The translations under genes and the position numbers were made by a program. The notes under the pieces are model-generated. The model was not told the origin of the DNA. It ran no database searches and worked only from the letters and a program-made list of their open reading frames with translations. From the NCBI RefSeq assembly GCF_003852525.1, contig NZ_QAJL01000004.1, forward strand, positions 470,009 through 534,008: a stretch of DNA of 64,000 nt, written 5' to 3'. This stretch comes from Pedobacter sp. KBW06. Its GTDB lineage: Bacteria > Bacteroidota > Bacteroidia > Sphingobacteriales > Sphingobacteriaceae. The first letter of the stretch is position 1. Every line of letters starts with the position of its first letter. Shown piece after piece: positions 8,704 through 18,517 of this stretch.

Positions 8704-10020
8704 TTAGTGGTTGTCCACCATATCGCTTTTCGCAATCACCAGTTCAAGCTTTATGGTTTCAATGTTTTGCTCGGTTTTCTTTAGGATAGTGAATAAATAA
8801 CCGTAACACTCTTCGCTGTCCCCTACTTCAGGTATTTTACCAAAAGCATGAGAAACCAACCCTCCTACCGTATCGAAATCTTCATCTTCAGGAAGATCAT
8901 GAGGTAAATGCTCATTTACATCGTAAACAGTCGCATAAGCATTGATGATAAATTCCGTCTCAGAGATCTTCTCTACTGTCGGTTTCTCTTCATCATACTC
9001 GTCCTGGATTTCTCCAACAATCTCTTCTACGATATCTTCCAGCGTCACCATACCTGCTGTTCCACCAAATTCATCGATGACGATCGCGATCTGAATGCGT
9101 TTCTGCTGAAGTTCACTCAACAGATCGTTAATTTTCTTTGTCTCAGGAACGAAATAAGGCTTTCTAATGATGTCTTTCAATGCCCAGTCCTTCTTATCCG
9201 CCAATAGCGGCAAAATGTCCTTAGCGTGAATAATACCAATGATCTTGTCAATGATCTCATCATACACCGGTAACCTCGAATACCCTTCGCCAATGATTTT
9301 TGAAATCACATCGGCCGGGGCAGCAGAAAGTTCTATTCCTGATATTTTGGTTCTGGGAACCATAATGTTCTTTACAACCCTTTCATTAAAGTCAAAGACA
9401 TTTTTAATTAATTCATGCTCATTGGTATCTAACGCACCACTTTCCTTACCCTGATCTAACAGATAATGAAGTTCTTCTGTACTGTGAACAGATTCGTGTC
9501 CACCGACATTCGAAATTCCAAATAATTTAAGAATCACATTGGCAAAACCATTCAACACCCATATAAATGGCCTGAAGATCAGGTAGAATGCCTGTAAAGG
9601 TACTGCAATAAACAATGTTGTAGCTACTGGTCTCTGTATCGCCACTGATTTAGGAGCCAGCTCACCAAACACAATGTGCATTACGGTAATCAATAAAAAG
9701 GCGATGGCAGTGGAGATGGAAGTAATGTATACTTCAGAAAAATTAAACCTTACCAGGAAATCGTGGATCAGACTGTGCATGACAGACTCACCAACCCAGC
9801 CCAGTCCAAGTGAAGCAAGTGTGATACCCAGCTGCGTTGCAGCCAGGTAACCATCCAAATGCTGGGTAATATATTTTGCAATATTCGCTACCCTGCTTCC
9901 GGACTTTGCTTTAATTTCAATTTGAGAGGCTCTGACTTTTACAATTGCAAATTCTGCTGCAACGAAAAAGCCGTTCAGTGCTACTAAGAAGAATGTTAAA
10001 AATATCTTAAAACCTTCCAT
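8704..10020 (-). CDS. CNNM/CorC-HlyC family membrane protein
   Basis: This 438-residue protein has three parts: an N-terminal DUF21 transmembrane domain (about residues 1-170), a pair of CBS domains (VMVPRTKISG through GGTAGMVTLEDIVEEIVGEIQDEYDEE), and a C-terminal CorC/HlyC domain (VNEHLPHDLPEDEDFDTVGGLVSHAFGKIP). The family exports or controls Mg2+ or Co2+; the name haemolysin is historical. The stop codon overlaps no neighbour, and the start abuts the end of the pyrophosphatase gene (shared base at 10020), suggesting translational coupling. Confidence 0.9.
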   Translation of the reverse strand: MEGFKIFLTFFLVALNGFFVAAEFAIVKVRASQIEIKAKSGSRVANIAKYITQHLDGYLAATQLGITLASLGLGWVGESVMHSLIHDFLVRFNFSEVYITSISTAIAFLLITVMHIVFGELAPKSVAIQRPVATTLFIAVPLQAFYLIFRPFIWVLNGFANVILKLFGISNVGGHESVHSTEELHYLLDQGKESGALDTNEHELIKNVFDFNERVVKNIMVPRTKISGIELSAAPADVISKIIGEGYSRLPVYDEIIDKIIGIIHAKDILPLLADKKDWALKDIIRKPYFVPETKKINDLLSELQQKRIQIAIVIDEFGGTAGMVTLEDIVEEIVGEIQDEYDEEKPTVEKISETEFIINAYATVYDVNEHLPHDLPEDEDFDTVGGLVSHAFGKIPEVGDSEECYGYLFTILKKTEQNIETIKLELVIAKSDMVDNH

Positions 10021-10574
10021 TAAGAATTGTTATTTCTAAACTTTTGGTCATAAAGGATGATACTTTCCTGTATCACTTTATGTGCATACCGAACGCCCAA
10101 AAGATGTTCAATAGTTACTTGTTTTTCTTCTAATGCCTTGTAATCCTGAAAGAATTTAACAATCTCTTTCATCGTATGAGGAGGCAATTCTGCTAAGTCA
10201 TTGATGTAGTTAACAGACATGTCATTTTTTGCTACCGCAATAATTTTGTCATCCTGCTCACCATTATCCACCATATGCATTACGCCGATTACTTTTGCTT
10301 CTACGATAGACATTGGGTAAACGTCTACAGAGCATAGTACAAGGATATCTAAAGGGTCATTATCATCACAATAAGTTTGTGGGATAAAACCATAATTTGC
10401 CGGATACATCACAGAAGAGAAAAGTACTCTGTCTAATTTAATCAGGTGGGAATCTTTATCAATTTCGTATTTAGCTTTAGATCCTTTAGGAATTTCAATA
10501 ATTGCATTTACGGATTCTGGTAGGTTTGCACCCGGAGAAACACAGTGCCACGGATGATGCTCGTCTTTAATCAT
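10020..10574 (-). CDS. ppa: Inorganic pyrophosphatase (family I, soluble)
   Basis: The 184-residue enzyme hydrolyses pyrophosphate to drive biosynthesis. Family I signatures are present: EIPKGSKAKYEIDK near the N-terminus, YPANYGFIPQTYCDDNDPLDILVL with the D-x-D-P-x-D metal site, and VIAVAKND-type residues in DDKIIAVAKNDMS. The protein is close to the standard length. It lies 2 bases after the DedA gene stop in the same minus-strand run. Confidence 0.95.
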   Translation of the reverse strand: MIKDEHHPWHCVSPGANLPESVNAIIEIPKGSKAKYEIDKDSHLIKLDRVLFSSVMYPANYGFIPQTYCDDNDPLDILVLCSVDVYPMSIVEAKVIGVMHMVDNGEQDDKIIAVAKNDMSVNYINDLAELPPHTMKEIVKFFQDYKALEEKQVTIEHLLGVRYAHKVIQESIILYDQKFRNNNS

Positions 10575-10576
10575 TT

Positions 10577-11239
10577 TTATTGTTCAGTGTTTGATATATG
10601 GTCATTGTCGTCCTTCACAACCTTCTTTTTTACAAATGTGTACACAAGAGGTATAGTGGTAATAACAATGAAGCCTATAATTATGTATAATAAATAGTCG
10701 TTAATCTCTTTTTCAAATCTCTTGCCAAGGAAATAACCTAGCAAAGTTAAGGAAGCAATCCAAATAATTGCACCTGCAAAGTTATATAATGCAAATCTTT
10801 TAAAGTCTAATTTCACTACACCAGCAAAAATCGGTGCAAAAGTTCTTACAATCGGAACAAAGCGCCCCATTATAAGCGCAAAGGCTCCCTGTTTATTATA
10901 ATAATCCTCGGCAGCCTTTAAATAGCGTTTTTTAAAGAAGAAAGAGTCCTTTCGATGGTACAGTACAGGCCCCGTCTTTCGACCAAACCAATAACCGGTA
11001 AAATTTCCAGATACAGCAGCAACGATCAGTCCGGCAATCAGCACATATAAGTTGACGTCTAATTTGCCTGTAGCGACGAACATACCTGCGAGGAACAACA
11101 GATAATCTCCGGGTAAAAAGAACCCAAAGAACAAACCCGTCTCGGCAAAGATGACGAACATTACAACATAGAAACCACCTTCTTTAAGTAGTTTTTCGGG
11201 ATCAATGAAGTGCTGTAATGAGTTCCAGAAATCGTGCAT
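10577..11239 (-). CDS. DedA family membrane protein
   Basis: This 220-residue integral membrane protein has several hydrophobic segments. Hallmarks are FAETGLFFGFFLPGDYLLFLAGMF, the GRFVPIVRTFAPIFAGV motif with its conserved arginine pair spacing, and LGYFLGKRFE. DedA proteins are thought to flip or recycle undecaprenyl phosphate or phospholipids and maintain membrane homeostasis. It starts 45 bases after nuoN; no terminator is visible between them, so read-through from the nuo operon is possible. Confidence 0.92.
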   Translation of the reverse strand: MHDFWNSLQHFIDPEKLLKEGGFYVVMFVIFAETGLFFGFFLPGDYLLFLAGMFVATGKLDVNLYVLIAGLIVAAVSGNFTGYWFGRKTGPVLYHRKDSFFFKKRYLKAAEDYYNKQGAFALIMGRFVPIVRTFAPIFAGVVKLDFKRFALYNFAGAIIWIASLTLLGYFLGKRFEKEINDYLLYIIIGFIVITTIPLVYTFVKKKVVKDDNDHISNTEQ

Positions 11240-11284
11240 AGTTCAATTATTCGTAAAACTACATATAATTATCTACAGAAATGA

Positions 11285-12658
11285 TTATATCAGATTTAAA
11301 ATTACTGAAGGATATACACCAAGGAAAACAGTGATGATCAATGACAGGACCAATACAACCTTATATTGCACAGGGGTTTCCAGCTCAATCTCAGCTCCAT
11401 CTTTGAAATACATCGCCACAATAACCTTGAAATAATAGTAAAAACCTACCAATGCGTTTAAAATCGCAAAAGCAACCAGATAGAACTGGTAGTCATGCAT
11501 TACATTCAAAAACATCAGGTATTTACCAATGAAACCTGCAGTTAAAGGAATCCCTGCCAGGGACAACATCGCTACTGTAAGCACGAATGCGGCAAAAGGA
11601 TTGCGTTTTCCCAAACCATTGAAACTTTCAAAATTGTCGTTGCCGGTTTTCTGTTTCACCAGGATCAATACACCGAAGGCGATGATACTTGCAAAAGTAT
11701 AAGCAGCAGCATAGACCAATACGTTATTCGCAGAACTTGCAGTTAGTGCAACTAAAGAGAACAACAGGTAACCTGCATGGGAAATACTGGAATAAGCCAG
11801 CATTCTTTTGAAATTCTTTTGGAACAGCGCCGTAACGTTACCTATGAATAAAGTCAGACATACGATCACCATCAATGGAGGTAACCAGAAATCGTGTAAA
11901 GGTGCAAATGTATCTGCAAACAAACGAAGGAAAGCTGCAAAACCAGCAGTTTTCACTACCGTAGACATAAAGGATGTAATTAATGTCGGAGCTCCTTCAT
12001 ACACATCCGGTGTCCAGAAGTGGAAAGGTGCCGCACCAATCTTAAAGCACAGACCTACCATCAATAAAATCACACCAGGATAGAATAAAGGCGATATGCT
12101 CTTGTAATTAGTCACCAGGTACTGATTAATCACTTCCAGATCAAAAGATCCTGTAGCGCCGTAAATCAAGGTAATACCGAACAATAAGAAGCCTGTAGAG
12201 AATGCACCCATCAGGAAGTACTTCAGGGAAGCCTCATTGGAAGCAAAATTATTTTTACGGATTCCCGCAAGAATATAAAGTGCAACAGACATAATCTCCA
12301 CCCCGATGAACAACATCGACATATTTTTATAAGAAACCATGATGACAATCCCCGCCAGGGCAAAGAGAATCAGGGTAAAGTATTCGGCAATGTTCTCACT
12401 GTGTTCCGCAAAGTAGTTTTGTGTCAACAGGAAGATAAAGAGTGTTCCTAAAATGGTGATTCCGGCAAAAGCCAATGCAAAATTATCCATTTGCATCATG
12501 CCATAATAGGTTTGGTTTGTGTTCCATGAGGTAACGACAAAAGCCAGTGAAGTAAGCAAACCAATTAAGGTAAGGGGTAATAACGCTTTTTTAGCTTTAA
12601 ACAAACCTGCATAAAGCACCACTAAAGCTGTAACAGTAATTGTTATGATGATATTCAT
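11285..12658 (-). CDS. nuoN: NADH-quinone oxidoreductase subunit N
   Basis: The 457-residue protein is the last of three antiporter-like subunits of complex I. Its fourteen or so helices include FMSTVVKTAGFAAFLRL with the conserved lysine and FKRMLAYSSISHAGYLLF, typical of the Mrp/Nuo family. Proton pumping across the inner membrane is the expected role. It is the distal gene of the nuo cluster and starts 4 bases after nuoM ends. Confidence 0.96.
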   Translation of the reverse strand: MNIIITITVTALVVLYAGLFKAKKALLPLTLIGLLTSLAFVVTSWNTNQTYYGMMQMDNFALAFAGITILGTLFIFLLTQNYFAEHSENIAEYFTLILFALAGIVIMVSYKNMSMLFIGVEIMSVALYILAGIRKNNFASNEASLKYFLMGAFSTGFLLFGITLIYGATGSFDLEVINQYLVTNYKSISPLFYPGVILLMVGLCFKIGAAPFHFWTPDVYEGAPTLITSFMSTVVKTAGFAAFLRLFADTFAPLHDFWLPPLMVIVCLTLFIGNVTALFQKNFKRMLAYSSISHAGYLLFSLVALTASSANNVLVYAAAYTFASIIAFGVLILVKQKTGNDNFESFNGLGKRNPFAAFVLTVAMLSLAGIPLTAGFIGKYLMFLNVMHDYQFYLVAFAILNALVGFYYYFKVIVAMYFKDGAEIELETPVQYKVVLVLSLIITVFLGVYPSVILNLI

Positions 12659-12662
12659 TTGC

Positions 12663-14129
12663 TTAGTTTACCGATGTTAATTTTTGTGTTACCTGTTCTA
12701 TTAATTGTTGTACCGAGGCTTCTGACAAATGCAGAATTGGTTTAGGATAAACTCCCAAAACGATGATCAGGGCACAGATGATATACAATACGACTTTCTC
12801 AGAGCCTTTAATGTCTGTAAACCCTATCGTAAGGTCGTTGGTTTTTCCGAGCATAATGTTCTGATACATTCTGAACATATATACCGCACCAAAGATGATG
12901 GACAATCCAGCGAAAACGCCAGCCCATACTTTATATTGATATATTCCGATTAACAATAAAAACTCTCCAATGAAACCATTCGTTCCGGGAAGGGCTACGG
13001 TTCCCAGTACAATGATCAAAAATACGATGGCCAGTTGCGGCGCCTGTTTGGCAATCCCACCCAGTTCAGCGATCTTATTGGTTTTCATCCGGCGGGCAAT
13101 GATGTCCAGCACAAAGAACAAACCAACCACATTGATACCATGGCTTAACATCTGTACCATTGCCCCCTGCATCCCCTGTGTATTTAAGGCAAAGATACCG
13201 GCAGAGATCAAACCAACGTGAGCAATAGAAGAATAGGCTACTAACCGTTTCGCGTCTTTTTGAGTAAAAGCAATGATTGAAGCGTAAACCACTCCAATAA
13301 CAGAAAGAATGATCGCTAAATTTCCCCATTGATGAACACCTTCCGGTGCAACAGGTAACAACCACCTGATCACTCCGTAAATACCCATCTTCAACATAAT
13401 CCCTGACAACAACATAGTTCCAGGAGTTGGCGCTTCAGTATACGTATCCGGCTGCCAGGTATGGAAAGGAAAAACAGGCATCTTAATCGCAAATGCGATA
13501 AAGAAAGCCCAGAAAATCCAGCTCTGCTGAACAGAATCAAGGTTCAAATTATAGAAAGCCTGGATATCGAAATTATGAGCAGGATTCTGTAAGTATAGAT
13601 AGATGATACCCAACAGCATGAATAAAGATCCCGCTATCGTGTATACAAAGAATTTCATGTTTACTTTAATTCTGTCTTTACCTCCCCAGATGGCACAGAT
13701 GAAATAGATTGGGATCAATGCCGCTTCCCATCCGATATAGAATAAGAAAGCATCCATTGCGGTAAATACCAATAGCAAACCAAACTGCATAAATAAGATC
13801 AATGCAAAGAAAGCATTGCTGTTTTTATAGTCATGCTGATAAGCGGAAAGGATAATGATCGGAACCAATACATTGGTCAATAAGACCGTGATCATACTGA
13901 TGCCATCAATTCCTGCATGGAAATTGATTCCCAAATCCTGGATCCATGGATAGTTCACTGCAAACTGCGTACTGGCATCCGGAGTGAAATTACATACCGT
14001 GATTAAAGTCAATGCCAAAGAAAGGATTGCTGAAACCAGAGCAACATGTTTTGCTGCGCTTCCTGTGAAGGCAGTAACCACGGCGCCAACCAATGGTAGA
14101 AATATAAGAAGTAGTAAAAGTTGTTCCAT
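12663..14129 (-). CDS. nuoM: NADH-quinone oxidoreductase subunit M
   Basis: This 488-residue polytopic subunit has IGWEAALIPIYFICAIWGG with the conserved functional glutamate, FPFHTWQPDTYTEAPTPGTMLLSGIMLKMGIYGVIRW, and KRLVAYSSIAHVGLISAGIF. These mark NuoM rather than NuoL or NuoN. It forms one proton channel of the membrane arm. The gap to nuoL is 21 bases. Confidence 0.97.
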   Translation of the reverse strand: MEQLLLLLIFLPLVGAVVTAFTGSAAKHVALVSAILSLALTLITVCNFTPDASTQFAVNYPWIQDLGINFHAGIDGISMITVLLTNVLVPIIILSAYQHDYKNSNAFFALILFMQFGLLLVFTAMDAFLFYIGWEAALIPIYFICAIWGGKDRIKVNMKFFVYTIAGSLFMLLGIIYLYLQNPAHNFDIQAFYNLNLDSVQQSWIFWAFFIAFAIKMPVFPFHTWQPDTYTEAPTPGTMLLSGIMLKMGIYGVIRWLLPVAPEGVHQWGNLAIILSVIGVVYASIIAFTQKDAKRLVAYSSIAHVGLISAGIFALNTQGMQGAMVQMLSHGINVVGLFFVLDIIARRMKTNKIAELGGIAKQAPQLAIVFLIIVLGTVALPGTNGFIGEFLLLIGIYQYKVWAGVFAGLSIIFGAVYMFRMYQNIMLGKTNDLTIGFTDIKGSEKVVLYIICALIIVLGVYPKPILHLSEASVQQLIEQVTQKLTSVN

Positions 14130-14150
14130 TATCTTTTGTTGAACGATCTT

Positions 14151-16043
14151 TTATAGAGATAAATAAGTATACAATAACAATGAGATGATTCCTACCACCA
14201 TCATAAAGATATAAAAACCAACGTTTCCGGACTGAACCAACCTTAAGCCTTTGCTTGCTTCAGAAGTACTCCATCCTAAACCGTTAACTATACCATCTAC
14301 AATTTTATTGTCAATAATTTTGTAGAAGAAAGTAGAAAGTGCATCCAAAGGTTTTCTGATCAGCAAATCATAGATCTCATCAAAATAGAATTTGTTGTAT
14401 GATAAATTCGCCAGTGCCGATCTTTTTCCTTCATCAGGAACCGGAACATGGTTTTGCTTGATATACTTCACATAAGCAAAAGCAATTGAAACCAGTACAC
14501 CCACTACAGAAACAGCCATTAAAGCATATTCAGTAGCATGATCCGGAGCTTCAGCAGTATGCTTGATCACCGGGGCCAACCAATGCGACAACCAATGATT
14601 TCCACCCAGAGTCTCAGGAATGCCAATCGCTCCACCAATGGCAGAAAGAACCGCAAGAACGATCAAAGGAATCGTCATTGATTTCGGTGATTCATGAATT
14701 TTCTCTTCAGCATGGTGTGTTCCGCGATACTTTCCGTAAAAAGTAAGGAACAACATTCTGAACATATAAAAGGCAGTTAAGAAAGCGCCGAAGACCGCAA
14801 TAGCCCACATTACTTTATCGTGCATATATACATGCGCCAGGATCTCATCTTTTGAAAAGAAACCGGAGAATGGAGGTAAACCAGCAATGGCAATGGTACC
14901 GATAAGCATAGTAAGGAAGGTTACCGGCAATTTCTTACGCAAACCACCCATATGTCTCATGTCCTGCTCATGGTGTAAAGCATGAATTACAGAACCTGCA
15001 CATAAGAACAATAAAGCTTTAAAGAAAGCATGTGTAATCACGTGGAAGAAAGCACCATTATAAGCGCCAACTCCTAAACCCAGGAACATATAACCCAATT
15101 GTGAAACGGTGGAATAAGCCAATACTTTTTTTATGTCTGTTTGTGTCAACGCGATGATGGCTGCAACAATTGCAGTTGCCAAACCGATGATGGCGATAAT
15201 GTGCTGGATCATTGGTGCCAGGTCAAACAGGACGTTTGATCTTGCAATCATATAAATACCAGCCGTTACCATCGTTGCCGCGTGAATCAATGCAGACACA
15301 GGAGTTGGCCCCGCCATCGCATCAGGTAACCAGGTAAACAAAGGCAGTTGCGCCGATTTACCGCAGGCACCGATAAACAACAACAAAGCAATTAAAGCGA
15401 TGGTGCCGTTTCCGGGAAGCATATTTGCTGCCTGAGGGAATATTTTAGAAAACTCTACACTACCAAAGGTAGTAAAGATGAAGAACACGCCTAATAAGAA
15501 GCCAAGGTCACCGATACGGTTCATGATAAAGGCTTTCTTTGCAGCAGAAGCATAGCTGCTGTTCGTATACCAGAATCCGATCAGCAGGTAAGAACAAAGA
15601 CCTACCCCTTCCCATCCGATAAACATGACGATATAGTTGGAACCCAATACCAACAGTAACATGAAAAAGATAAACAGGTTCAGGTAACTGAAAAACTTAC
15701 CAAAAGCCTCATCACTGTGCATGTAACCGATCGAGTAAATGTGGATCAGGAAACCTACACCTGTAATGATCAGCAGCATGATCGAGCTCAATGGATCTAC
15801 CAGGAATGAAAGTGGAATACTAAGCTTACCAGCACTGATCCAGTCAAACAAGAAGATCTCATGAGACTTATTTGCATCTGCTCCCAATTCGAAGAAGATA
15901 CCTACACTAATGGCAAAGGAAATGAATATCACGCTGCTTCCGATAAAACCGATCAGGTTTTTAGAAAGCGTATTTCTTCCCAGGCCATTGATAACAAAGC
16001 CTAAAAGAGGAATTAAGGGAACCAGCCAAACTAAATTTATCAT
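14151..16043 (-). CDS. nuoL: NADH-quinone oxidoreductase subunit L
   Basis: This 630-residue subunit is the distal antiporter-like protein of complex I. Typical blocks are FIGWEGVGLCSYLLIGFWY, LFTWLPDAMAGPTPVSALIHAATMVTAGIYMIAR, and DIKKVLAYSTVSQLGYMFLGLGVG. The C-terminal 130 residues hold the lateral helix (SALANLSYNKFYFDEIYD...) and a final membrane anchor, so the protein is full length. It lies between nuoK and nuoM. Confidence 0.98.
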   Translation of the reverse strand: MINLVWLVPLIPLLGFVINGLGRNTLSKNLIGFIGSSVIFISFAISVGIFFELGADANKSHEIFLFDWISAGKLSIPLSFLVDPLSSIMLLIITGVGFLIHIYSIGYMHSDEAFGKFFSYLNLFIFFMLLLVLGSNYIVMFIGWEGVGLCSYLLIGFWYTNSSYASAAKKAFIMNRIGDLGFLLGVFFIFTTFGSVEFSKIFPQAANMLPGNGTIALIALLLFIGACGKSAQLPLFTWLPDAMAGPTPVSALIHAATMVTAGIYMIARSNVLFDLAPMIQHIIAIIGLATAIVAAIIALTQTDIKKVLAYSTVSQLGYMFLGLGVGAYNGAFFHVITHAFFKALLFLCAGSVIHALHHEQDMRHMGGLRKKLPVTFLTMLIGTIAIAGLPPFSGFFSKDEILAHVYMHDKVMWAIAVFGAFLTAFYMFRMLFLTFYGKYRGTHHAEEKIHESPKSMTIPLIVLAVLSAIGGAIGIPETLGGNHWLSHWLAPVIKHTAEAPDHATEYALMAVSVVGVLVSIAFAYVKYIKQNHVPVPDEGKRSALANLSYNKFYFDEIYDLLIRKPLDALSTFFYKIIDNKIVDGIVNGLGWSTSEASKGLRLVQSGNVGFYIFMMVVGIISLLLYTYLSL

Positions 16044-16065
16044 GTTATTACTTTATTCTTATTAA

Positions 16066-16395
16066 TTACCACTTAAGGCGATTCAATACATTTATATCTA
16101 TAGATTGTGTATTTCTGTACACCATTACAATAATACTTAGTCCGACTGCAACTTCAGCGGCGGCGAGTACCATGATAAAAAACACAAATACTTGTCCTGA
16201 GGGATCATTGCTATGTACCGAAAAAGCGGTAAGCAATAGATTCACTGCATTCAGCATCAATTCCACCGACATAAAGATGACGATGGCATTTCTGCGGGTC
16301 AATACACCAATCACACCGATGGTGAAAATAATAGCACTTAGCCAGATATAATGGTTAAGTGGTACACCCTGTAATCCTTGAGTTAAATTATTCAC
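16066..16395 (-). CDS. nuoK: NADH-quinone oxidoreductase subunit K
   Basis: This 109-residue, three-helix membrane subunit has the conserved SVELMLNAVNLLL with its buried glutamate and VFFIMVLAAAEVAVGLSIIVMVYRN with the second glutamate, both on the proton path. The start codon overlaps the nuoJ stop by one base, a common sign of translational coupling. The N-terminus is slightly longer than in E. coli. Confidence 0.97.
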   Translation of the reverse strand: MNNLTQGLQGVPLNHYIWLSAIIFTIGVIGVLTRRNAIVIFMSVELMLNAVNLLLTAFSVHSNDPSGQVFVFFIMVLAAAEVAVGLSIIVMVYRNTQSIDINVLNRLKW

Positions 16396-16892
16396 TATGC
16401 TTTTTCTTTTTTAGTTAATAATACTGCACCTACCATTGCGGTTAACAACAAGATAGAAGACAGTTCAAAAGGTAACATATAAGGACCAAACAGTTCCTTA
16501 CCTAAATTCTTTACCAATCCCAGATTTGGATTTTTCAATAAAACAGGATCAGAGATTGCAGTAGCTTTCAGGGAACCGATAATGGTAACCACTAAGCAAC
16601 ATCCGGCAATTACCCCAACGATTTTGACCAGCCCCGATTTCAACGGCTCATTGTCTTTATTGAGGTTGAGGAGCATCAGTACAAATAGGAACAGTACCAT
16701 AATGGCCCCCATGTAAACGATGAAGTTCACGACTGCCAGGAATTGCGCATTCAGCAGGATGTAATGAACGGTTAATGTAAAGAAAGTAACAATTAAGTAA
16801 AGCACACTATGCACCGGGTTCTTGGAAAAGATAACCATCAGTGAAAAGATGACGCTTAATGTTGCTACAAAATAGAATACCGATGTACCCAT
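16395..16892 (-). CDS. nuoJ: NADH-quinone oxidoreductase subunit J
   Basis: The 165-residue membrane subunit has VHSVLYLIVTFFTLTVHYILLNAQFLAVVNFIVYMGAIMVLFLFVLMLLNL, the NuoJ signature including the pi-bulge helix. The C-terminal helix is followed by KKEKA. It overlaps nuoK by one base and is 52 bases downstream of nuoI. Confidence 0.96.
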   Translation of the reverse strand: MGTSVFYFVATLSVIFSLMVIFSKNPVHSVLYLIVTFFTLTVHYILLNAQFLAVVNFIVYMGAIMVLFLFVLMLLNLNKDNEPLKSGLVKIVGVIAGCCLVVTIIGSLKATAISDPVLLKNPNLGLVKNLGKELFGPYMLPFELSSILLLTAMVGAVLLTKKEKA

Positions 16893-16944
16893 TTATTTAT
16901 GTTTAAACTGTTTATATTAATAACCCTGAGGTTATGTATGCTAA

Positions 16945-17445
16945 TTATTTCTTATTCAATGGTTGCTCTACCAGTTTATCCTTGCCATAGATAAAATCTT
17001 TACGCAGGTAATCTGAAGGAACAATTGGTCCGTCTAAATAGATCGCTTCTTTTGGACATGCTTCTTCACACAGCCCACAAAAGATACAACGCAACATGTT
17101 GATCTCATATACAGAAGCATATTTCTCCTCACGGTAAAGATCTTTCTCCTCTGGTTTACGCTCCGAAGCAATCATCGTGATGGCTTCAGCAGGACAAGAC
17201 AGGGCGCAAAGACCACATGCGGTACAACGCTCCTTACCTTCTTCATCCCTTTTTAAGGAGTGCATCCCTCTGAAATTGGTAGAAAATTCTCTTTGTACCT
17301 CAGGATATCTGATTGTTGCCTCTTTCTTAAAGAAGTGGCTGATGGTAATAGATAATCCTTTCGTGATTGCAGGCAAATACATGCGTTCTGCAAACGTTAG
17401 GGGTATTTTCTCTAATACTTTCTTTTTACTGGTTAATGGTTCCAT
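16945..17445 (-). CDS. nuoI: NADH-quinone oxidoreductase subunit I
   Basis: This 166-residue peripheral subunit has two ferredoxin-type motifs, CTACGLCALSCP and CIFCGLCEEACP, which bind clusters N6a and N6b on the electron path to NuoB. The N-terminal amphipathic region (LTFAERMYLPAITKGLSITISHFFKKEATI) anchors it to the membrane arm. It lies 34 bases after nuoH. Confidence 0.97.
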   Translation of the reverse strand: MEPLTSKKKVLEKIPLTFAERMYLPAITKGLSITISHFFKKEATIRYPEVQREFSTNFRGMHSLKRDEEGKERCTACGLCALSCPAEAITMIASERKPEEKDLYREEKYASVYEINMLRCIFCGLCEEACPKEAIYLDGPIVPSDYLRKDFIYGKDKLVEQPLNKK

Positions 17446-17479
17446 TAAACCTCCTTATTATACCGCTAAATGCGGACAG

Positions 17480-18517
17480 TTAAAATTTTTCAATTACAGC
17501 AATCACAATACTTGTGACAATGATATTCGCAATGGCTAAAGGAATTAAAACTTTCCAGCCTAAATGCATCAGTTGATCATAACGGAAACGGGGAATTGTC
17601 CAGCGTACCCACATGAAGAAAAAGATAAAAGCAAAGATCTTCAAAAAGAAGACGCCCGTTCCAATCAACGGACCGATTACCTGACCTGTATGTGCCAGTA
17701 CCCAATCCATTCCCGGATAGTTATAACCTCCAAAATATAAACTTGCCATTACTGCTGCAGAAACAAACATATTGATGTATTCCGCGAACAGATAGAAACC
17801 AAGTTTCATGGATGAATATTCCGTATGGTAACCGCCGATCAGCTCAGTCTCACATTCAGGTAAATCGAATGGTGCCCTGTTCGTTTCTGCAAAAGCACAA
17901 ACCATAAACAGTAAAAAGCCTACAGGCTGATACAACACATTCCATCTCCAGCCATGCTGATTGGCTACGATTTCGCCAATACTCATAGAATTGGTGACCA
18001 ACAACAGCGCAATAATGGATAAACCCATTGCAATCTCGTAGCTGATATTTTGCGAAGCTGCGCGAATCGCACTTAACAACGAATATTTATTGTTAGAAGC
18101 CCATCCGCCGATCATTACACCGTAAACTCCTAAAGAGACCACACCGAAGATATACAGGATACCCACGTTGATGTCAGTTACCTGCAAAGGAATTACGCGA
18201 TCGCCTATTGTCATTGGCGTACCCCATGGAATCACAGCGGTACCGATACAAGCCGTTAACATTGCTAAACCGGGACCAACCATAAATAACCATTTACTGG
18301 CATTTGTAGGGATGATCTCTTCTTTCATGAACATTTTCAAACCATCGGCCAAAGGCTGAAGAATCCCAAAGGGACCTGCTCTGTCCGGTCCTAACCTGTC
18401 CTGTAAAAACGCAGCCACTTTCCTTTCTGCATAAGTGGAATACATGGCTATCACTAAACTTATACCGAATATAATCGCTACCAGTACAAATTTCTCTATT
18501 ACAAAAGCTATATCCAT
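17480..18517 (-). CDS. nuoH: NADH-quinone oxidoreductase subunit H
   Basis: The 345-residue subunit forms much of the quinone chamber. Signatures are AERKVAAFLQDRLGPDRAGPFGILQPLADGLKM near the N-terminus and AFAETNRAPFDLPECETELIGGYHTEYSSMKL in the middle, both rich in the acidic residues of the E-channel. Its start codon overlaps the nuoG stop by one base. Confidence 0.98.
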   Translation of the reverse strand: MDIAFVIEKFVLVAIIFGISLVIAMYSTYAERKVAAFLQDRLGPDRAGPFGILQPLADGLKMFMKEEIIPTNASKWLFMVGPGLAMLTACIGTAVIPWGTPMTIGDRVIPLQVTDINVGILYIFGVVSLGVYGVMIGGWASNNKYSLLSAIRAASQNISYEIAMGLSIIALLLVTNSMSIGEIVANQHGWRWNVLYQPVGFLLFMVCAFAETNRAPFDLPECETELIGGYHTEYSSMKLGFYLFAEYINMFVSAAVMASLYFGGYNYPGMDWVLAHTGQVIGPLIGTGVFFLKIFAFIFFFMWVRWTIPRFRYDQLMHLGWKVLIPLAIANIIVTSIVIAVIEKF